NCBI GenBank assembly: GCA_026018925.1
Contig: JAKSZU010000007.1
Location: 100,856,860 to 100,920,859, forward strand
Direction of reading: 5' to 3'
From: Tupaia tana
Taxonomy: Eukaryota; Chordata; Mammalia; Scandentia; Tupaiidae
Length of the DNA stretch: 64,000 bases
Below, in pieces: positions 33,471 to 43,772 of the stretch (the stretch's first letter is position 1; each line of letters starts with the position of its first letter). The position numbers were made by a program, and so were the translations under genes. Below the pieces are notes generated by a model, which did not search any database, was not told where the DNA came from, and saw nothing but the letters and a program-made list of their open reading frames with translations.

Positions 33471-33502
<32 letters not shown>

Positions 33503-33520
33503 TATACAAAGGAACAAGCG

Positions 33521-33718
33521 AGGCCAGGTGGTGGCACCGTGGTAACACAACTGGGAGACATGGAAAGGGACCAGGGTTCGTGTGTTGGGACCTCCCTGAT
33601 CATGCCGGGACCACACGTGTGCCTGCGACGCAGGTTGGCTGAGGTAGGGGCGGGTCACTATGTGAGGTGCTTGTTGGAAGTGCTTGTCTGTGTCTCTCAT
33701 GGAAGAAATACTTAAATT
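33521..33718 (+). mobile_element. SINE-E copy preceded by a T run
   Basis: GGCCAGGTGGTGGCACCGTG, GGACCAGGGTTCGTGTGTTG and the TGTCTCTCATGGAAGAAATA end. A T22 run lies upstream at about 33479-33500. Confidence 0.5.
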
Positions 33719-33839
33719 AAAAAAAAGACACGACAAGAAGAAAGTAACAAATGATGATGAACTGATACCAGGGTAATGGCAGCAACAATTTAACGATTAT
33801 TATACCCTTGTATAAATGGGTTTTACGTGGATATGCTCG

Positions 33840-34015
33840 TGTAATCCTGACTTCCTTGAGGTAAATACTAAAAGCATCCGCACGTTACAGATGAGGAAAC
33901 TGAGGCATAGGACAGTTATGTTAACTTTCCCAAAGGCGAACAGAGAAGGGGCTGAGCCAAGATTCAGGGAGACCCTTAGGCTTTAGGGTCTATGCTCTCT
34001 TCACTCTAGATTACA
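33840..34015 (+). mobile_element. MIR element
   Basis: TTACAGATGAGGAAACTGAG, ATGTTAACTTTCCCAAAGGC and GGCTGAGCCAAGATTCAGGG follow the MIR core and flanks closely. Confidence 0.8.
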
Positions 34016-34269
34016 ATCTTCCTGACGGTAACTAAACATTTGATGTGATTCACCCATGAAAGTAAAGGGAAAGAGGAGAAGGAATGAATGTAAAACTGAG
34101 GAAGGTTGCGGGGTGGCCTGTCCAAGGTCCCCGACTCTGAGCCAATCGGTGTTCCACTCCTTGTGCATTTTCCTAATTGTGTAGGAGGTTGAGGGCAGAG
34201 AGAAAGGTTCGGAACATGAGACTCCTTTGCAAACACTAAACCTATTCAGAATGAATAGTCAACCCCACT

Positions 34270-35420
34270 TTCCAAACCTAACACACACACTTCAGTCTTC
34301 CCTCCCTTAGTCTCTTTGAATTCGGTCCCTCTTCCTGTCCCTGCTGGAATTCTCTTCCACTGTCAGCACACTGTCCGCTAGTTTTGACCTCTGAAAGCAC
34401 AGCATCCCCTTCTGACTCTGCTTACTTCTCCTACATAGACATTTTCTCTGAATGACACCATCAACCCTCAGTTTCCTAATAACTCAGGAATTACCTAGAT
34501 GCCTCTTCCCAATCATTAAAACAAATATAACTGGCCACCACAACCACAGTTCAGTCCTTGTCAACCTCAGTAGGACTGCCACAATCGCCTACCCAGTGTT
34601 ACTCTATTCTTATCCCTTCTAACTTTTCCTCCGCAGGTTTCAGCATCAACTTTCCTAAACCTAAACATGGATAGGTCATTTTTCTGTTAAACCTTTTTTG
34701 GTACTACTTTCTAGAAGGTACTGGGTCATTCACATTAAAATTGTCAAAATGCTGGTTAAAATTTGGGGAGTATGGTTTAGGAACATATTTTTCTAAATTC
34801 CTCAAGTGACTTTTTTTTTAACAATTAGTTATTTAATTTTATTTATTATTATTCTTCTTTTTAACTTGCTATATATCTAGTGAGAGAGAGAGAGAGAGAG
34901 AAAGTGAGAAAGCACGTTGCCAGGTATGAGATTCAAACGAGTCAGCCACGTGAGAGTCCAAATGCCTTAACCACTATGCCACCTGCTAGCTCTCCTCAGT
35001 TCTTAAATGAACTGAACCTTGTGAACCATTAAGTTGTAGGATTCAGGGCCAAACTGTAAGGCTCTTGAGTGATCTGGTCTCCACTCTTTCTGGTTTCCAG
35101 TTTCACTATTATCCACACGTGCAACTCACACTCCAGTCTTCGGTTATTACTTCCAGTTCTCAAACACAGCTTACTGATCTTTCTTCCGTGTCTCTGAGCT
35201 TTGCACATGCTGTGCGTTTTCTAAGACTGACCTCGCTCTCTCCTCCACAGGCCTACGAGTGCACTCTCCCAAAGCACTGTGGACACTGCTCTGCTCACAG
35301 AAGTATGGGGTGTCGCCTGGCTCCCACAGTGTTCTGCACAGGGCGAGACTACCACCATCACCAAGTACCCCGGTTTCTCTGCCACTGGGCTGTGAGCTCT
35401 GTGCAAGCTGAAGTGGACTC
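34270..35420 (+). mobile_element. L2 relic, split by a SINE-C
   Basis: GTAAGGCTCTTGAGTGATCT, CTCAAACACAGCTTACTGAT and CTGAGCTTTGCACATGCTGT match the L2 3' part ('tttgcacatgctgttccctc'). The stretch before the SINE-C (34280-34800) looks like more of the same element but is less certain. Confidence 0.6.
34812..34994 (-). mobile_element. SINE-C copy
   Basis: The reversed AT-rich tail (AGTTATTTAATTTTATTTAT), a GA repeat, GAGTCAGCCACGTGAGAGTC and the GCCACCTGCTAGCTC end are present. Confidence 0.8.
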
Positions 35421-35662
35421 ATTCCTCTTTCAGTCTTAGACATATGCTGAGACAGATATTTCTACAAGATTTTAGACTGAATAATCAAGAAGAAAAAGGC
35501 CAAAAAGGCTCCCTCCTAGAAAGAATGAAGAGTCAGTAAGTGCTAGTATTCCTTGGTATCATCATACTCTACCCTCGATGCCCGACTTTACAAATATGAT
35601 CAAATCTCACTATTGTTTCACACAGAAACTGCACAGTATTTACCACTCAAAGGCTTCAAGAT

Positions 35663-35907
35663 TTTTTTTGGAGGGAGGTTTTTGCTATAGAGTGCGTGCG
35701 CTCGCCAGAAAGACAGACAGAAAGCGAGAAATCACCCCCCGGGGGGATGGTCACGCCGCAATCCCTTCTCCTCCATTCTCCTCTCGGGATCTTGGGCATG
35801 CACGCACACGCACCCGGTGTGAGTTTAAGCCACTGGGTCTGGGATGCGAACCGTGGTAGACTACATAGGAGTCCAGCGACATAGCCATTACACTAACTGC
35901 TGGTCCC
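35663..35907 (-). mobile_element. SINE-A copy with TSD
   Basis: TTTTTGCTATAGAGTGCGTG leads to an AACTGCTGGTCCC end. The TSD AGGCTTCAAGAT is at 35651-35662 and 35908-35919. Confidence 0.95.
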
Positions 35908-35929
35908 AGGCTTCAAGATCTTTTGCAAC

Positions 35930-36260
35930 ACACAAAACCTATATAGCTTCTAATACAACACTTTCTCTTTCTCAAACTCTAAAAGAAAACAAATGATTGG
36001 TAGAAGAATATACTTTTAATGTTTAGTACATATTCTCTGAATACATTCAACCATCCAAAAACTATCCAAACATTAGAAGCAATTTATCCAATTTATGTTC
36101 AGTATATTGAATGGTTTCATTCAGACTTTTAGCCAAATGTGTGGTTCTTCTTTAGTGGTTAACTGATAAAATAATGTGATATACGTGACCAAAAATATTT
36201 TTCTTAATGTGAGTATCAATAGTTTAAAATCAAGGAAAAATTCAATAAAAATATAATTCT
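35930..36260. other. AT-rich intron, nothing recognised
   Basis: No repeat or exon recognised. Confidence 0.5.
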
Positions 36261-36269
36261 AACATAACA

Positions 36270-36385
36270 ATAGCACCTCATGTGGCCTGGTGTTTTGAAA
36301 TTTTCAAAGTGCTTTTATGTACATCATCTTGTTTGAACTAATATCAACACAGGATCTCACAGCTGAGGCACTGAAAACATTTATT
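36270..36385 (+). mobile_element. MIR-like relic, similar to 37188-37320
   Basis: TTTCAAAGTGCTTTTATGTA and CATCATCTTGTTTGAACTAA resemble the MIR flank ('caaagtgctttacatacatt'). The same motif order recurs about 920 bp downstream. Confidence 0.5.
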
Positions 36386-36386
36386 C

Positions 36387-36557
36387 GGGGGCCAACAACA
36401 AATATATTGTTGGTGTGGTGGTTAAGGCACTGGACTCTCACATGGTCAATTGCAGTTCAGGACCTGGACCTGGCAGCTTGCTTTCTCACTCTCCCTCTCT
36501 CTGTCTTTCTCTGGTGAGCACATGTGTTCTACAGAAAAAAAAAAAAAAAAAAAAATT
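36387..36557 (+). mobile_element. SINE-C copy with a palindromic insertion in its head
   Basis: The head is GGGGGCCAACAACAAATATA and then TTGTTGGTGTGGTGGTTAAG. AACAAATATATTGTT is an imperfect palindrome inside what is normally GGCCAGCAGGTGG. An A20 tail ends the copy. Confidence 0.8.
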
Positions 36558-36655
36558 ATTTGATAATGAAGGATGCGGCTCGAATCAAGTGTGAGGGCGG
36601 ACAGGTGGCAGTCACTGTGCACTGGTGGAGCAGCGCGGGCCGTGGAGGCGCTCAC

Positions 36656-36782
36656 CCTGCTGGCCCTGGGGCGTCTGTGAGATGATGAACTGTGCTGGCT
36701 GCAGGTTGGTGGTCGGGTGCACCAACACAAACTGCTGCAGGTTGAGGTTCTGCTGCTGAAGCTGCTGCAGCTGTTGAAGATC
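36656..36782 (-). CDS. POU2F1: POU2F1 coding exon: Gln-rich repeat
   Basis: The exon starts [20 protein letters not shown], continues [19 protein letters not shown] and ends GQQ plus the first base of a Gly codon (42 codons plus one base, about human residues 175-217). It holds the [10 protein letters not shown] repeat of the transactivation domain. Acceptor TTTCCAG|GAT, donor CAGCAGG|GTGAGC. Sequence is essentially unchanged from human. Confidence 0.97.
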
Positions 36783-37187
36783 CTGGAAAGTCAGAATGAA
36801 AACATGGGTTGGAAGCTTGTTTAATCACGAGGTTCCCAACCGATGGCCTCTCTCACACCCAAGCACAGTCACTATGGAGCGTCCTTCCGTATTTCCCACA
36901 GGGTGCGTTCCCAGAGTGCGTGAGGAGACTTGGAGCCTCTACGAGCCTTTACGAGTCTGTGGCCAGCAACTGTATTGTGCTGTGGCTTATACTGAGCTCA
37001 ATCTCCGGTAGTTATTTAAAATATCTCAGAACAAAAGGTAAAAGTTGTATTTTTTAACATATAAAGATCTGTATGAGTTTTAAAAATCAAGTGAGAAGAG
37101 TCTCTAAACATTTGATTTTCCTCTTGTGAAATAACAAATTAGAGAGTTACGTCTGAATTTTTACCAATAAATTTAAAATCTGATCCA

Positions 37188-37320
37188 TAACATAACACAG
37201 CACCTGACACTGGCCTCATGTTTTACCATTGTCAAAGTACTTTCACGTGCATTATCTTACTTACACTGATGTCAACATAGGGCCTCAGCACACGGGCATT
37301 AAGCACACTTATTAGAAGAT
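37188..37320 (+). mobile_element. MIR-like relic
   Basis: TTGTCAAAGTACTTTCACGT and GCATTATCTTACTTACACTG correspond to the block at 36270-36385. Confidence 0.5.
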
Positions 37321-37368
37321 GAAGAAAGTGACAAAAGCCAAAACGTTATCTTGATAAAGACTCTATAG

Positions 37369-37548
37369 GAGCCAGCAGGTGGTGTAGTGGTTAAGGGTGC
37401 TGGACTCCCACATGGCCGATCGTGGTTCGAGTCCCAGAACTGGTGGCTTGCTTTCTCACTTTCCCCTCTCTTGCTCTGTCCCTCTCTGGTCAAATTAAAA
37501 TAAGTAAATAAATAAATGAAGTTAAATAAAACAATTCTTTTTTTAAAA
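37369..37548 (+). mobile_element. SINE-C copy, nearly complete, with TSD
   Basis: Head GAGCCAGCAGGTGGTGTAG, B-box GGTTCGAGTCC, tail GGTCAAATTAAAATAAGTAA, then AATAAA motifs and AATTCTTTTTTT. The TSD AAGACTCTA flanks it. The AATAAA plus TCTTTTT ending is typical of T+ SINEs. Confidence 0.92.
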
Positions 37549-37559
37549 AAAGACTCTAA

Positions 37560-38270
37560 ATAATAGCAATAAAAGTGAGTCTGACATCTACTCTTTATCC
37601 TTATGGGTCCTTTACCCTTCTCCTTAGTTCTTTTTAAAGTCTACTCACACTCTTGGTACAGTTTAAGCCCATTTGAGTATTTCGGGGTAAAGACAGGTGT
37701 CTAGCACGACAATCATAAGGACTTCATATATTGTACTGATAGAAGTACGTTTACCTTTACCCTCCTTTTGAGAAAAAGGAAATATTTCGTTTATTTTCCT
37801 CCTTGGTACTGTACTGTCTGTGCATCTTAAATATATTTTTCTTATTTTGGGATGCTTCGCCCTAAAACATGAAGACCGAAAGCAAACACAGCTCTGCTCA
37901 ATGCCATCCCTACGCAGCAAGGAGATGACTCGCGGCCTCTCACGCACGGGTGGCAACAGCTACTGCAGAGCACGTGGAAGAACCCATGCCTGCTTTCACA
38001 GCTAATTAAAGTACATACGGTAATCCCCTGCTTCAGAAATATGCCAGCCAGTTAACCAAGAACTGTCACCGAATATAAACAGTTAGCCAAATAATCAGCT
38101 CTGTCCTTATATCAACCCCCATACGCAAACGAAGGTATTCTATCTAATTCATTGGTGAGGGAGGGCACACTTACCTCACTGACCTGGAGCGTCTCCAGTC
38201 AAAAAGGAAACTGAGTCTGAAATGCAGTCTGCCCTCTACTCCTCACCTGCTGCCCGCGGGCCAGCGCTCC
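37560..38270. other. Intron between two Gln-rich exons, no element named
   Basis: No SINE, other repeat or further exon was recognised. Confidence 0.5.
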
Positions 38271-38278
38271 ACACTCAC

Positions 38279-38473
38279 CTGTGCGATCTGTATGGGCTGA
38301 GACAGGGGGATCTGTGTCATGGGCGTGGCGGCGGAGGCGGAGATGGTGGCCCCGGCAGCGGCGGCGCTGTGCTGCTGGCTGGCGGAATGCTGCTGCACGG
38401 CGGCGGCCAGCAGCTGGGCCTGGGCCTGGGCCTGCTGCAGTAACAGCTGCTGCTGGGCTGGCGTCAGTGTGAG
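38279..38473 (-). CDS. POU2F1: POU2F1 coding exon: Gln/Ala-rich activation region
   Basis: Sixty-five codons begin [18 protein letters not shown] and end [15 protein letters not shown]. The middle part reads [13 protein letters not shown], with two more alanines than the human QQHSAAGATIS that I recall. This is consistent with alanine-codon slippage in a GC-rich stretch of GCN and CAG codons. Acceptor CCTGCAG|CTC, donor GCACAG|GTGAGT, phase 0 at both ends. The antisense strand is also open across this exon, which follows from its composition and does not indicate a second gene. Confidence 0.96.
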
Positions 38474-38479
38474 CTGCAG

Positions 38480-39775
38480 GGTGACAGTGAGTGAGGAGGG
38501 TGAGGGGAAGGGCCCCGCGTGCAGCCAACTGACTGCTTTGAACTAGCTCGAGTGGTATTTGAAGCCAGCTACCCAGCCTCACAGTTAGCAAGTGGCTAGT
38601 GTTGCTCAGTGACCGGACTACCATTACCAGCAGGACATTCACATCGGAATGGTGGCTCTCACTCTGGACTTAAGCAATTACTCTAGCTTGTCCAGGACCC
38701 TAGTGTTCAGGCGAAAAAGTAATTAACTAGTAAGCGGGAAAAAAAAGGATCAATGCTGACAGGATATGAAAGAAAATTTACACCCAACAGAATGGCCAGC
38801 GATTAGTCAGATGAATGAGGAACAAGGATGCTGGATATCACCACGGAAGGGCCTGATAAGGCCCAGCTGCTTCCCATCAGCACGAATCCCTGCCACAGCT
38901 CTTCATCCCCATTAAGTCCTAAGACAGGGCTAAGGAATATGAGCTCTATTTTTGCTTCTTTTCCAAGTCCCCCTGCGGCCCCTCCCTCACACAGCTTTCT
39001 ATTCTTGAATGCATCCAGTCTCTGCAACTTCCTGTCCCCTTTCCAAGGCATTATCTCTGTGGAACAGGTGGTGATGGCCACTCTCTTTACATGCAAATGA
39101 GCCCTGAAGCCCAGGTTCAGTGCAAGCTCTAGCCACAGAAACCTGGAATCCCAACTGCCTCTTAGGAGTCACCAAAACAAAACCCAAACCAGAGAACAGG
39201 AAATGCAGCTAGAGGGGACTCAAACTTGCTCTCCTAATGCAACTTATTTCGGGCACGCTTAAAGCAAGTACTGTGTGTGCTCTACCTTCCTTCTCCAACT
39301 ACTGTGGGAGGATTCGTGCAATATTCTAAAGTCATGCACGGTCACTGAGGGACACAGCCTCCTGGTAAGAGGGTCCAACACAATTTGTGTACTAGAAACA
39401 TAAGAATCATCATCACAACCATTCAAAAAATCAATAGGCTTTCAAGATACACATGTGTATATTCATGTGTATTTATTTAATAAATACATATCTTAATGCC
39501 CACCCATGGGATTTTGTAAACAATTCTGCAACAGTTTTTTAAAAAAAACCTTCTATTGGCGAAACACACTTAACTGAAATGAAGAAAAGAAAGCATCCGG
39601 GTTCGATGTGGTGTGAGCCAATGACCTCCTTACTATCACCCAGCCCCTTCTCACAACAGAAGGGCATTTAAGACAGATTTTCAGTGATGGAAAAATATTT
39701 TGAATGGTGCCTTAGAGCAAAGACAGCAGGAAAGTTCAAAACTTATTTAATTTATGCACACAGACTAATTTATTA
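38480..39775. other. SINE-free intron stretch
   Basis: It contains an exact octamer ATGCAAAT at 39091-39098. No repeat was recognised, which stands out in a window packed with SINEs. Confidence 0.5.
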
Positions 39776-39779
39776 TCAA

Positions 39780-39955
39780 TAAAAATAAATGACATTTATT
39801 GAATGCTAAGTGCCAAGGCCGCTCTGTGAGCTGCACACAGGTCACCTCTAATTTTCCAACAGTACTGGAACATCCCCATTTAACAGAAGAAAGGTTTGGA
39901 GATGAAATAACTAGCTCATGAGTTGCAGAGCCAGGGTATGAGACCACAGCAACTT
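39780..39955 (+). mobile_element. MIR element
   Basis: GACATTTATTGAATGCTAAG, CCATTTAACAGAAGAAAGGT and AGTTGCAGAGCCAGGGTATG follow the MIR order from head to tail. Confidence 0.75.
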
Positions 39956-40218
39956 TAAAAAAGTGTTTCTCTTTTGCTGGTGCTAAGCCACTCTAACTTC
40001 TACACTGTGGTGATGTCATAATGCCACCTCACACAGGTGCCTTCATCAAGCAATGGTCTCGACCATACAACCCTGACTCCGCTGCACGGTGAAGCAACAC
40101 CCACAGGGCAGTTCAGTCTTAGCTTATCCAGAGCACCTGGCATGGTAACAGAAGATACCCTGCGCATGTGTGATGAAGGAAACCCCACTTTCACAACTGC
40201 CCAGGGTACGGGAAGTCT

Positions 40219-40244
40219 CACACACACACACACACACACACACA
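40219..40244 (+). repeat. (CA)n microsatellite
   Basis: About 13 CA units. Confidence 0.97.
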
Positions 40245-40352
40245 TAGCGTCGGGCGCAGCCATGTCACTACCAGCTGCGGAACACGCCGACAGATCTGGG
40301 CCCTCAGCGCAGACACAGAGCATGCTTGTTCCGAAGCTCAGCAGAGACTTAC

Positions 40353-40472
40353 CCCGGTTATCTGTCCTCCAGCCAGCATGAGCTGAGTCTGGGGAATGGC
40401 TGCCTGCACTGAGGGCTGCTGGGGAGGCTGGCTGGGCTGCTGGGAGTCCCCCGGCTCTTCACTAGACTTAGA
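40353..40472 (-). CDS. POU2F1: POU2F1 coding exon: Gln/Pro-rich activation region
   Basis: Forty codons read [20 protein letters not shown] and then [20 protein letters not shown], about human residues 72-111. A few residues differ from the human form I recall, which has [18 protein letters not shown]. The acceptor is CATCTCAG|TCT and the donor ACCGGG|GTAAGTC. Both ends are phase 0. The segment belongs to the N-terminal glutamine-rich transactivation domain. Confidence 0.96.
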
Positions 40473-40724
40473 CTGAGATGGGGGAGGTAGGAAATAAAGA
40501 TTTCAAAGAGATGATTAAAAGAAATGTAACTCCTTATTTCAAGAATCATTTAAAACATGGGTTGATTCGGTCATGAGTTGTCAGGTTTCCTCTTTTACTT
40601 TTAAGTCTCTGTACCTTTCTAGTTTTACATACTAAGTTTTCAGACTTTTGATGCCAATGCCAACAATGCTGCAAATACAATGTTTTGAAAGAACAAAGTC
40701 AGTAGGCTCTGCCAACCCAGGTCC

Positions 40725-40840
40725 AGGCGTGGTGGCGTGCACCTGTAACCCTAACTAACCGGGAGGCGGGGACAGAGGACTGCGAGGGTGAGACACTGTC
40801 AGAAACATCTCCCCTCCCTCCCAGCCCTGCACGCACAACA
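40725..40840 (+). mobile_element. 7SL-derived SINE monomer (Alu/B1-like)
   Basis: GTCCAGGCGTGGTGGCGTGC, ACCTGTAACCCTAACTAACC, GGGAGGCGGGGACAGAGG and GTGAGACACTGTCAGAAA follow the 7SL/Alu order, with the middle shortened. Confidence 0.6.
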
Positions 40841-40844
40841 AGCT

Positions 40845-41590
40845 GGTCTTCCATGGACCCACCAAATTTTCCACAAACCCAGCTCTATCTCAGACTTGCA
40901 CACCAACATTTGACATGCACCTGTTGGTCAGTCTGAAACTTCACATATTATCTTATATATTAATTACTTGCCCCATAGAGCTGTTCATTTAATATTTGAA
41001 GGAAATGTAAATCTAGCTCTCCCATCAAGGAATACATAAGCTTAGAGGGAAAATGCTGCAGTCAAGAGAGATAGAACACATTCCTGCAAGGGGCATGGTA
41101 GAAAATGTTATGGTAATTAAAACTGGTTAAGCAGAGTATTAAAATTCTGCATAGATTTGCATATTTCCCACCACCTGTTTTGGGGACTGCAGCAAGGCTA
41201 ATTAACATAAAAGCTCTGATTAATTCTGCCAGTCATTGAGAGATAATTACAGTGCAGGACTGTAAACATTCTGCAGTGGAGATACAGCCTGTTTGCCAAC
41301 ATCTCTCTAAGGGATGAACGTTTACCATGGCAACCAAGACAATTTTCCGCCTCCTCTCCCTCAGAAAGGAAGGTCACATTATCTCCTTTTCTCTCCTCCC
41401 CTTGTTTCCATGTGTCACTAGGTCCATACTCCACTGGTTTCTGGAATATTCAGCACAAAGTCTTTAGTCATTAGCAACACTGGAACCAATCTCCCAGAAC
41501 AGTGTTCTTCCCTCTTGACTGTTAGTTACCTAAATGCTACAATGAGAGGAAGCAGCAGGTTGACGGAAACATCATGGAGTAGTGCTTAAC
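40845..41590. other. Repeat-free AT-rich intron, candidate conserved element at 41090-41330
   Basis: It contains an exact octamer ATTTGCAT (41155-41162), homeodomain-type TAATTA cores (GGCTAATTAACAT, TGATTAATTC, GATAATTACAG) and no recognisable repeat. No coding exon was seen. Confidence 0.45.
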
Positions 41591-41605
41591 ACCTGAACTT
41601 TGCAT

Positions 41606-41861
41606 GGTTTTTTTTGGAGAGATTTTTGCTATAGGGCACGTGAGCTCGCCAGAGAGAGAGACATAGAGACAGAAAGCGAGAAATCACCCCCCAGGGGGGA
41701 TGGTCACGCCGCAATCCCTTCTCCTCCATTCTCCTCTCGGGATCTTGGGCACACATGCACACGCGCCCAGCGTGAGTTTTAAGCCACTGGGTCCGGGACG
41801 CGAACCGAGTCGACTATGAGGGAGTCCAGCGACATAGCCATTACGCTAACTGCTGGTTCCC
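41606..41861 (-). mobile_element. SINE-A' copy with TSD
   Basis: TTTGCTATAGGGCACGTGAG leads to an AACTGCTGGTTCC end. The TSD CCTGAACTTTGCATG is at about 41592-41606 and 41861-41875. Confidence 0.95.
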
Positions 41862-41984
41862 CTGAACTTTGCATGTTTTACCATATGGTTCATGGAAGCA
41901 AAGTAGCCAGACTTAAGTTTTGTTTTAAAATTCTGACTGTCTGCCACCAATGACTATAAACAGGTCTAATTACAGTTTGTTGTT

Positions 41985-42232
41985 GTTGTTAAGGTTTTTG
42001 CCATAAGGGCATGTGCACTCACCGGAGAGAGACAGAGAGAGAGGAAGTGAAAAATCACCCTTCAGAGGGATGGCCATACCACAGTCCCTTCCCCTTAACT
42101 CTCCTTCTGGATTTCTGGGCCATGCATATACACACAGCTGGCATGATTTTCAAGCCCCCAGGACCAGGACTCGAATGACAGTTGGTCATGTGGGAGTCTA
42201 GTGCCTTAACCACTACGCCACCAGCTAGCCCC
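41985..42232 (-). mobile_element. SINE-B copy
   Basis: TTTTTGCCATAAGGGCATGT, GGACCAGGACTCGAATGACA and the GCCACCAGCTAGCCCC end. The flanks CTAATTACA and CTAATTATA are a probable TSD. Confidence 0.85.
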
Positions 42233-42299
42233 CTAATTATAATTCTTAAGCATAACATTTTAGAGCAAAGAGGCCTGGCAATCTTAAAAATGTCCACAC

Positions 42300-42437
42300 T
42301 TAAATACCGATAAGAAAAATTGAGCCCCAGGTGATTAAGTGACTAGCCAAGGGTTACACAGCTAGTTAGTGGCAGAACGAGAATGCAAATCTACGACCTC
42401 TGTCTCTCAGTCCAATGTTCTATATTCTGCACTATAA
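42300..42437 (+). mobile_element. MIR element
   Basis: AAAATTGAGCCCCAGGTGAT, GTTACACAGCTAGTTAGTGG and CAGAACGAGAATGCAAATC follow the MIR core. An octamer-like ATGCAAAT at 42383 lies inside. Confidence 0.82.
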
Positions 42438-42439
42438 CG

Positions 42440-42820
42440 TGTCTCATGAAAGATGATAAAGTAAAAGACCTCTGGAAACAAAAGAGCATTTTAAGAGATC
42501 ACTTAACTTGTGTTTAGGTATGCATTATAACTGCTTGACTTAGAAATGTTTTACTAACCTTACACGTAAGATTTTGAAAGCAGACTTTTCCTGTCCACCT
42601 TTGGTTCATGCACCGTAGCAGAATATAAAATTGATTATCATTAATGGCAATAATTAGCACTATTTGGATCTTTATGAGATCCAGTAATAAAAAAAAGTTA
42701 TTTCCTACTAGAAAGTTATTTCCTAAGTATTTCCTATTATAAAATAATTATGTTCTTAGAGAAAATTCAAAAAGTATGGAAAACATAAATTAAAAACTGA
42801 CCCTCAATCCCATGTCCCAG
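42440..42820. other. Intron next to the 54-bp exon, nothing recognised
   Basis: AT-rich, with short repeats of TTTCCTA. No element named. Confidence 0.5.
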
Positions 42821-42825
42821 CTTAC

Positions 42826-42879
42826 CTGAACATTTAAAGACTGAGCAGCGGCCTGTAAACTTGTTCCAGCGAGCTGGAC
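42826..42879 (-). CDS. POU2F1: POU2F1 54-bp coding exon
   Basis: This short exon of exactly 18 codons encodes VQLAGTSLQAAAQSLNVQ, the start of the glutamine-rich activation region (about human residues 54-71). The acceptor is CTTACAG|GTCCAG and the donor GTTCAG|GTAAGC. It is phase 0 at both ends, so skipping it would keep the reading frame. That makes it a natural cassette exon, though nothing in the DNA shows that it is skipped. Confidence 0.95.
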
Positions 42880-43193
42880 CTGTAAGTGAAGTAATCAGGG
42901 GAAATTCTAGTCTAAAACTGTTGACGTTCCTCACCAGAGGTTGTCATCAACATAATAATTTAAGTGTCTCTACGAAGCATGTGGCACTGACCCAGAATCA
43001 AGCATACAAAGAGGCTTATCTTCCGGAGTTAAAACATTATGGACAATCTCACAATCCCTCCACCCTGGGCCCACGCTGAGAAATGAAATGCTGCTCATCT
43101 CTTCTGAGGATGTCTTCCCACAGGAAATGAGCAGCAGCAGGCGTGTCACTTTCAGACTGGACGTGTTACAGCAGCCTGGTTGTGTTCACGGGA

Positions 43194-43550
43194 TGCTACA
43201 TGGTTTCAATGTGCCCCCCAAAAGTTCATGTGCTGGAATCTGGTTGTACTGAGAAGGGAAAAAATTAATCTGATTATGGGATTAATAGGTGGGGCCTCTG
43301 GGAGCTGATGAGGGTGCCGTCTCCACTGACTCCTGGCAGGTTTATAAGGAGAGGGAACGAGAATCACAGATACGGACACTTGCTCTACTAGAGCTTTTGC
43401 TGCGTATTCAAGACCCCGTCAACAAGGAGACTCACCAGATGTGGCCCTTTGACTTGGATCTCCAAAACCATGCACAGAATAAACCTCTATTCAATATGGT
43501 TTCCTAGTTTCAGGTGTCCTGTTATTAGCAACAAAATGAACTGGAACACA
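43194..43550 (+). mobile_element. Fossil MaLR LTR (MST/MLT1 type)
   Basis: TTTCAATGTGCCCCCCAAAA, GTTCATGTGCTGGAATCTGG, GTGGGGCCTCTGGGAGCTGA, ACTTGGATCTCCAAAACCA and GTCCTGTTATTAGCAACAAA occur in the order of mammalian apparent LTR elements, from a TGCTAC start to a GGAACACA end. It looks like a near full-length solo LTR of ancient placental age and is inactive. Confidence 0.82.
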
Positions 43551-43617
43551 TGCCTTCTGTTCTGATGTACTGAGAACACAGCATTGCTCACACACTCCTA
43601 TCAAAAGTGTATAACCT

Positions 43618-43772
43618 GGGCCAGCAAGTGGCGTGGTGGCTGAGGTGCTGGTCTCCCACATGGCTGGCCCCGGTGGCTTGCTTTCTCACTTTCCCTTTCC
43701 CTCTGTCTCTCTCTGATAAAATAAAAATAATAATAATAACAAATGGAATGAAATAATTATTTTTTTAAGAAA
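43618..43772 (+). mobile_element. SINE-C copy lacking the B-box, with TSD
   Basis: GGGCCAGCAAGTGGCGTGG leads through ACATGGCTGGCCCCGGTGGC to a tail with AAAATAAAAATAATAATAAT. The GTTCGAGTCCTGGA segment is missing. The flanks AGTGTATAACCTG and AGTATATAGCCTG are the probable TSD. Confidence 0.85.

Noticed and set aside
38222-38546. Several open plus-strand frames rich in Ala, Gly and Arg
   Set aside because: Antisense shadows of the GC-rich Gln/Ala exon of POU2F1.
42383-42390. Octamer ATGCAAAT as a third regulatory site
   Set aside because: It lies in a MIR copy and the count of octamers in the window is close to chance.
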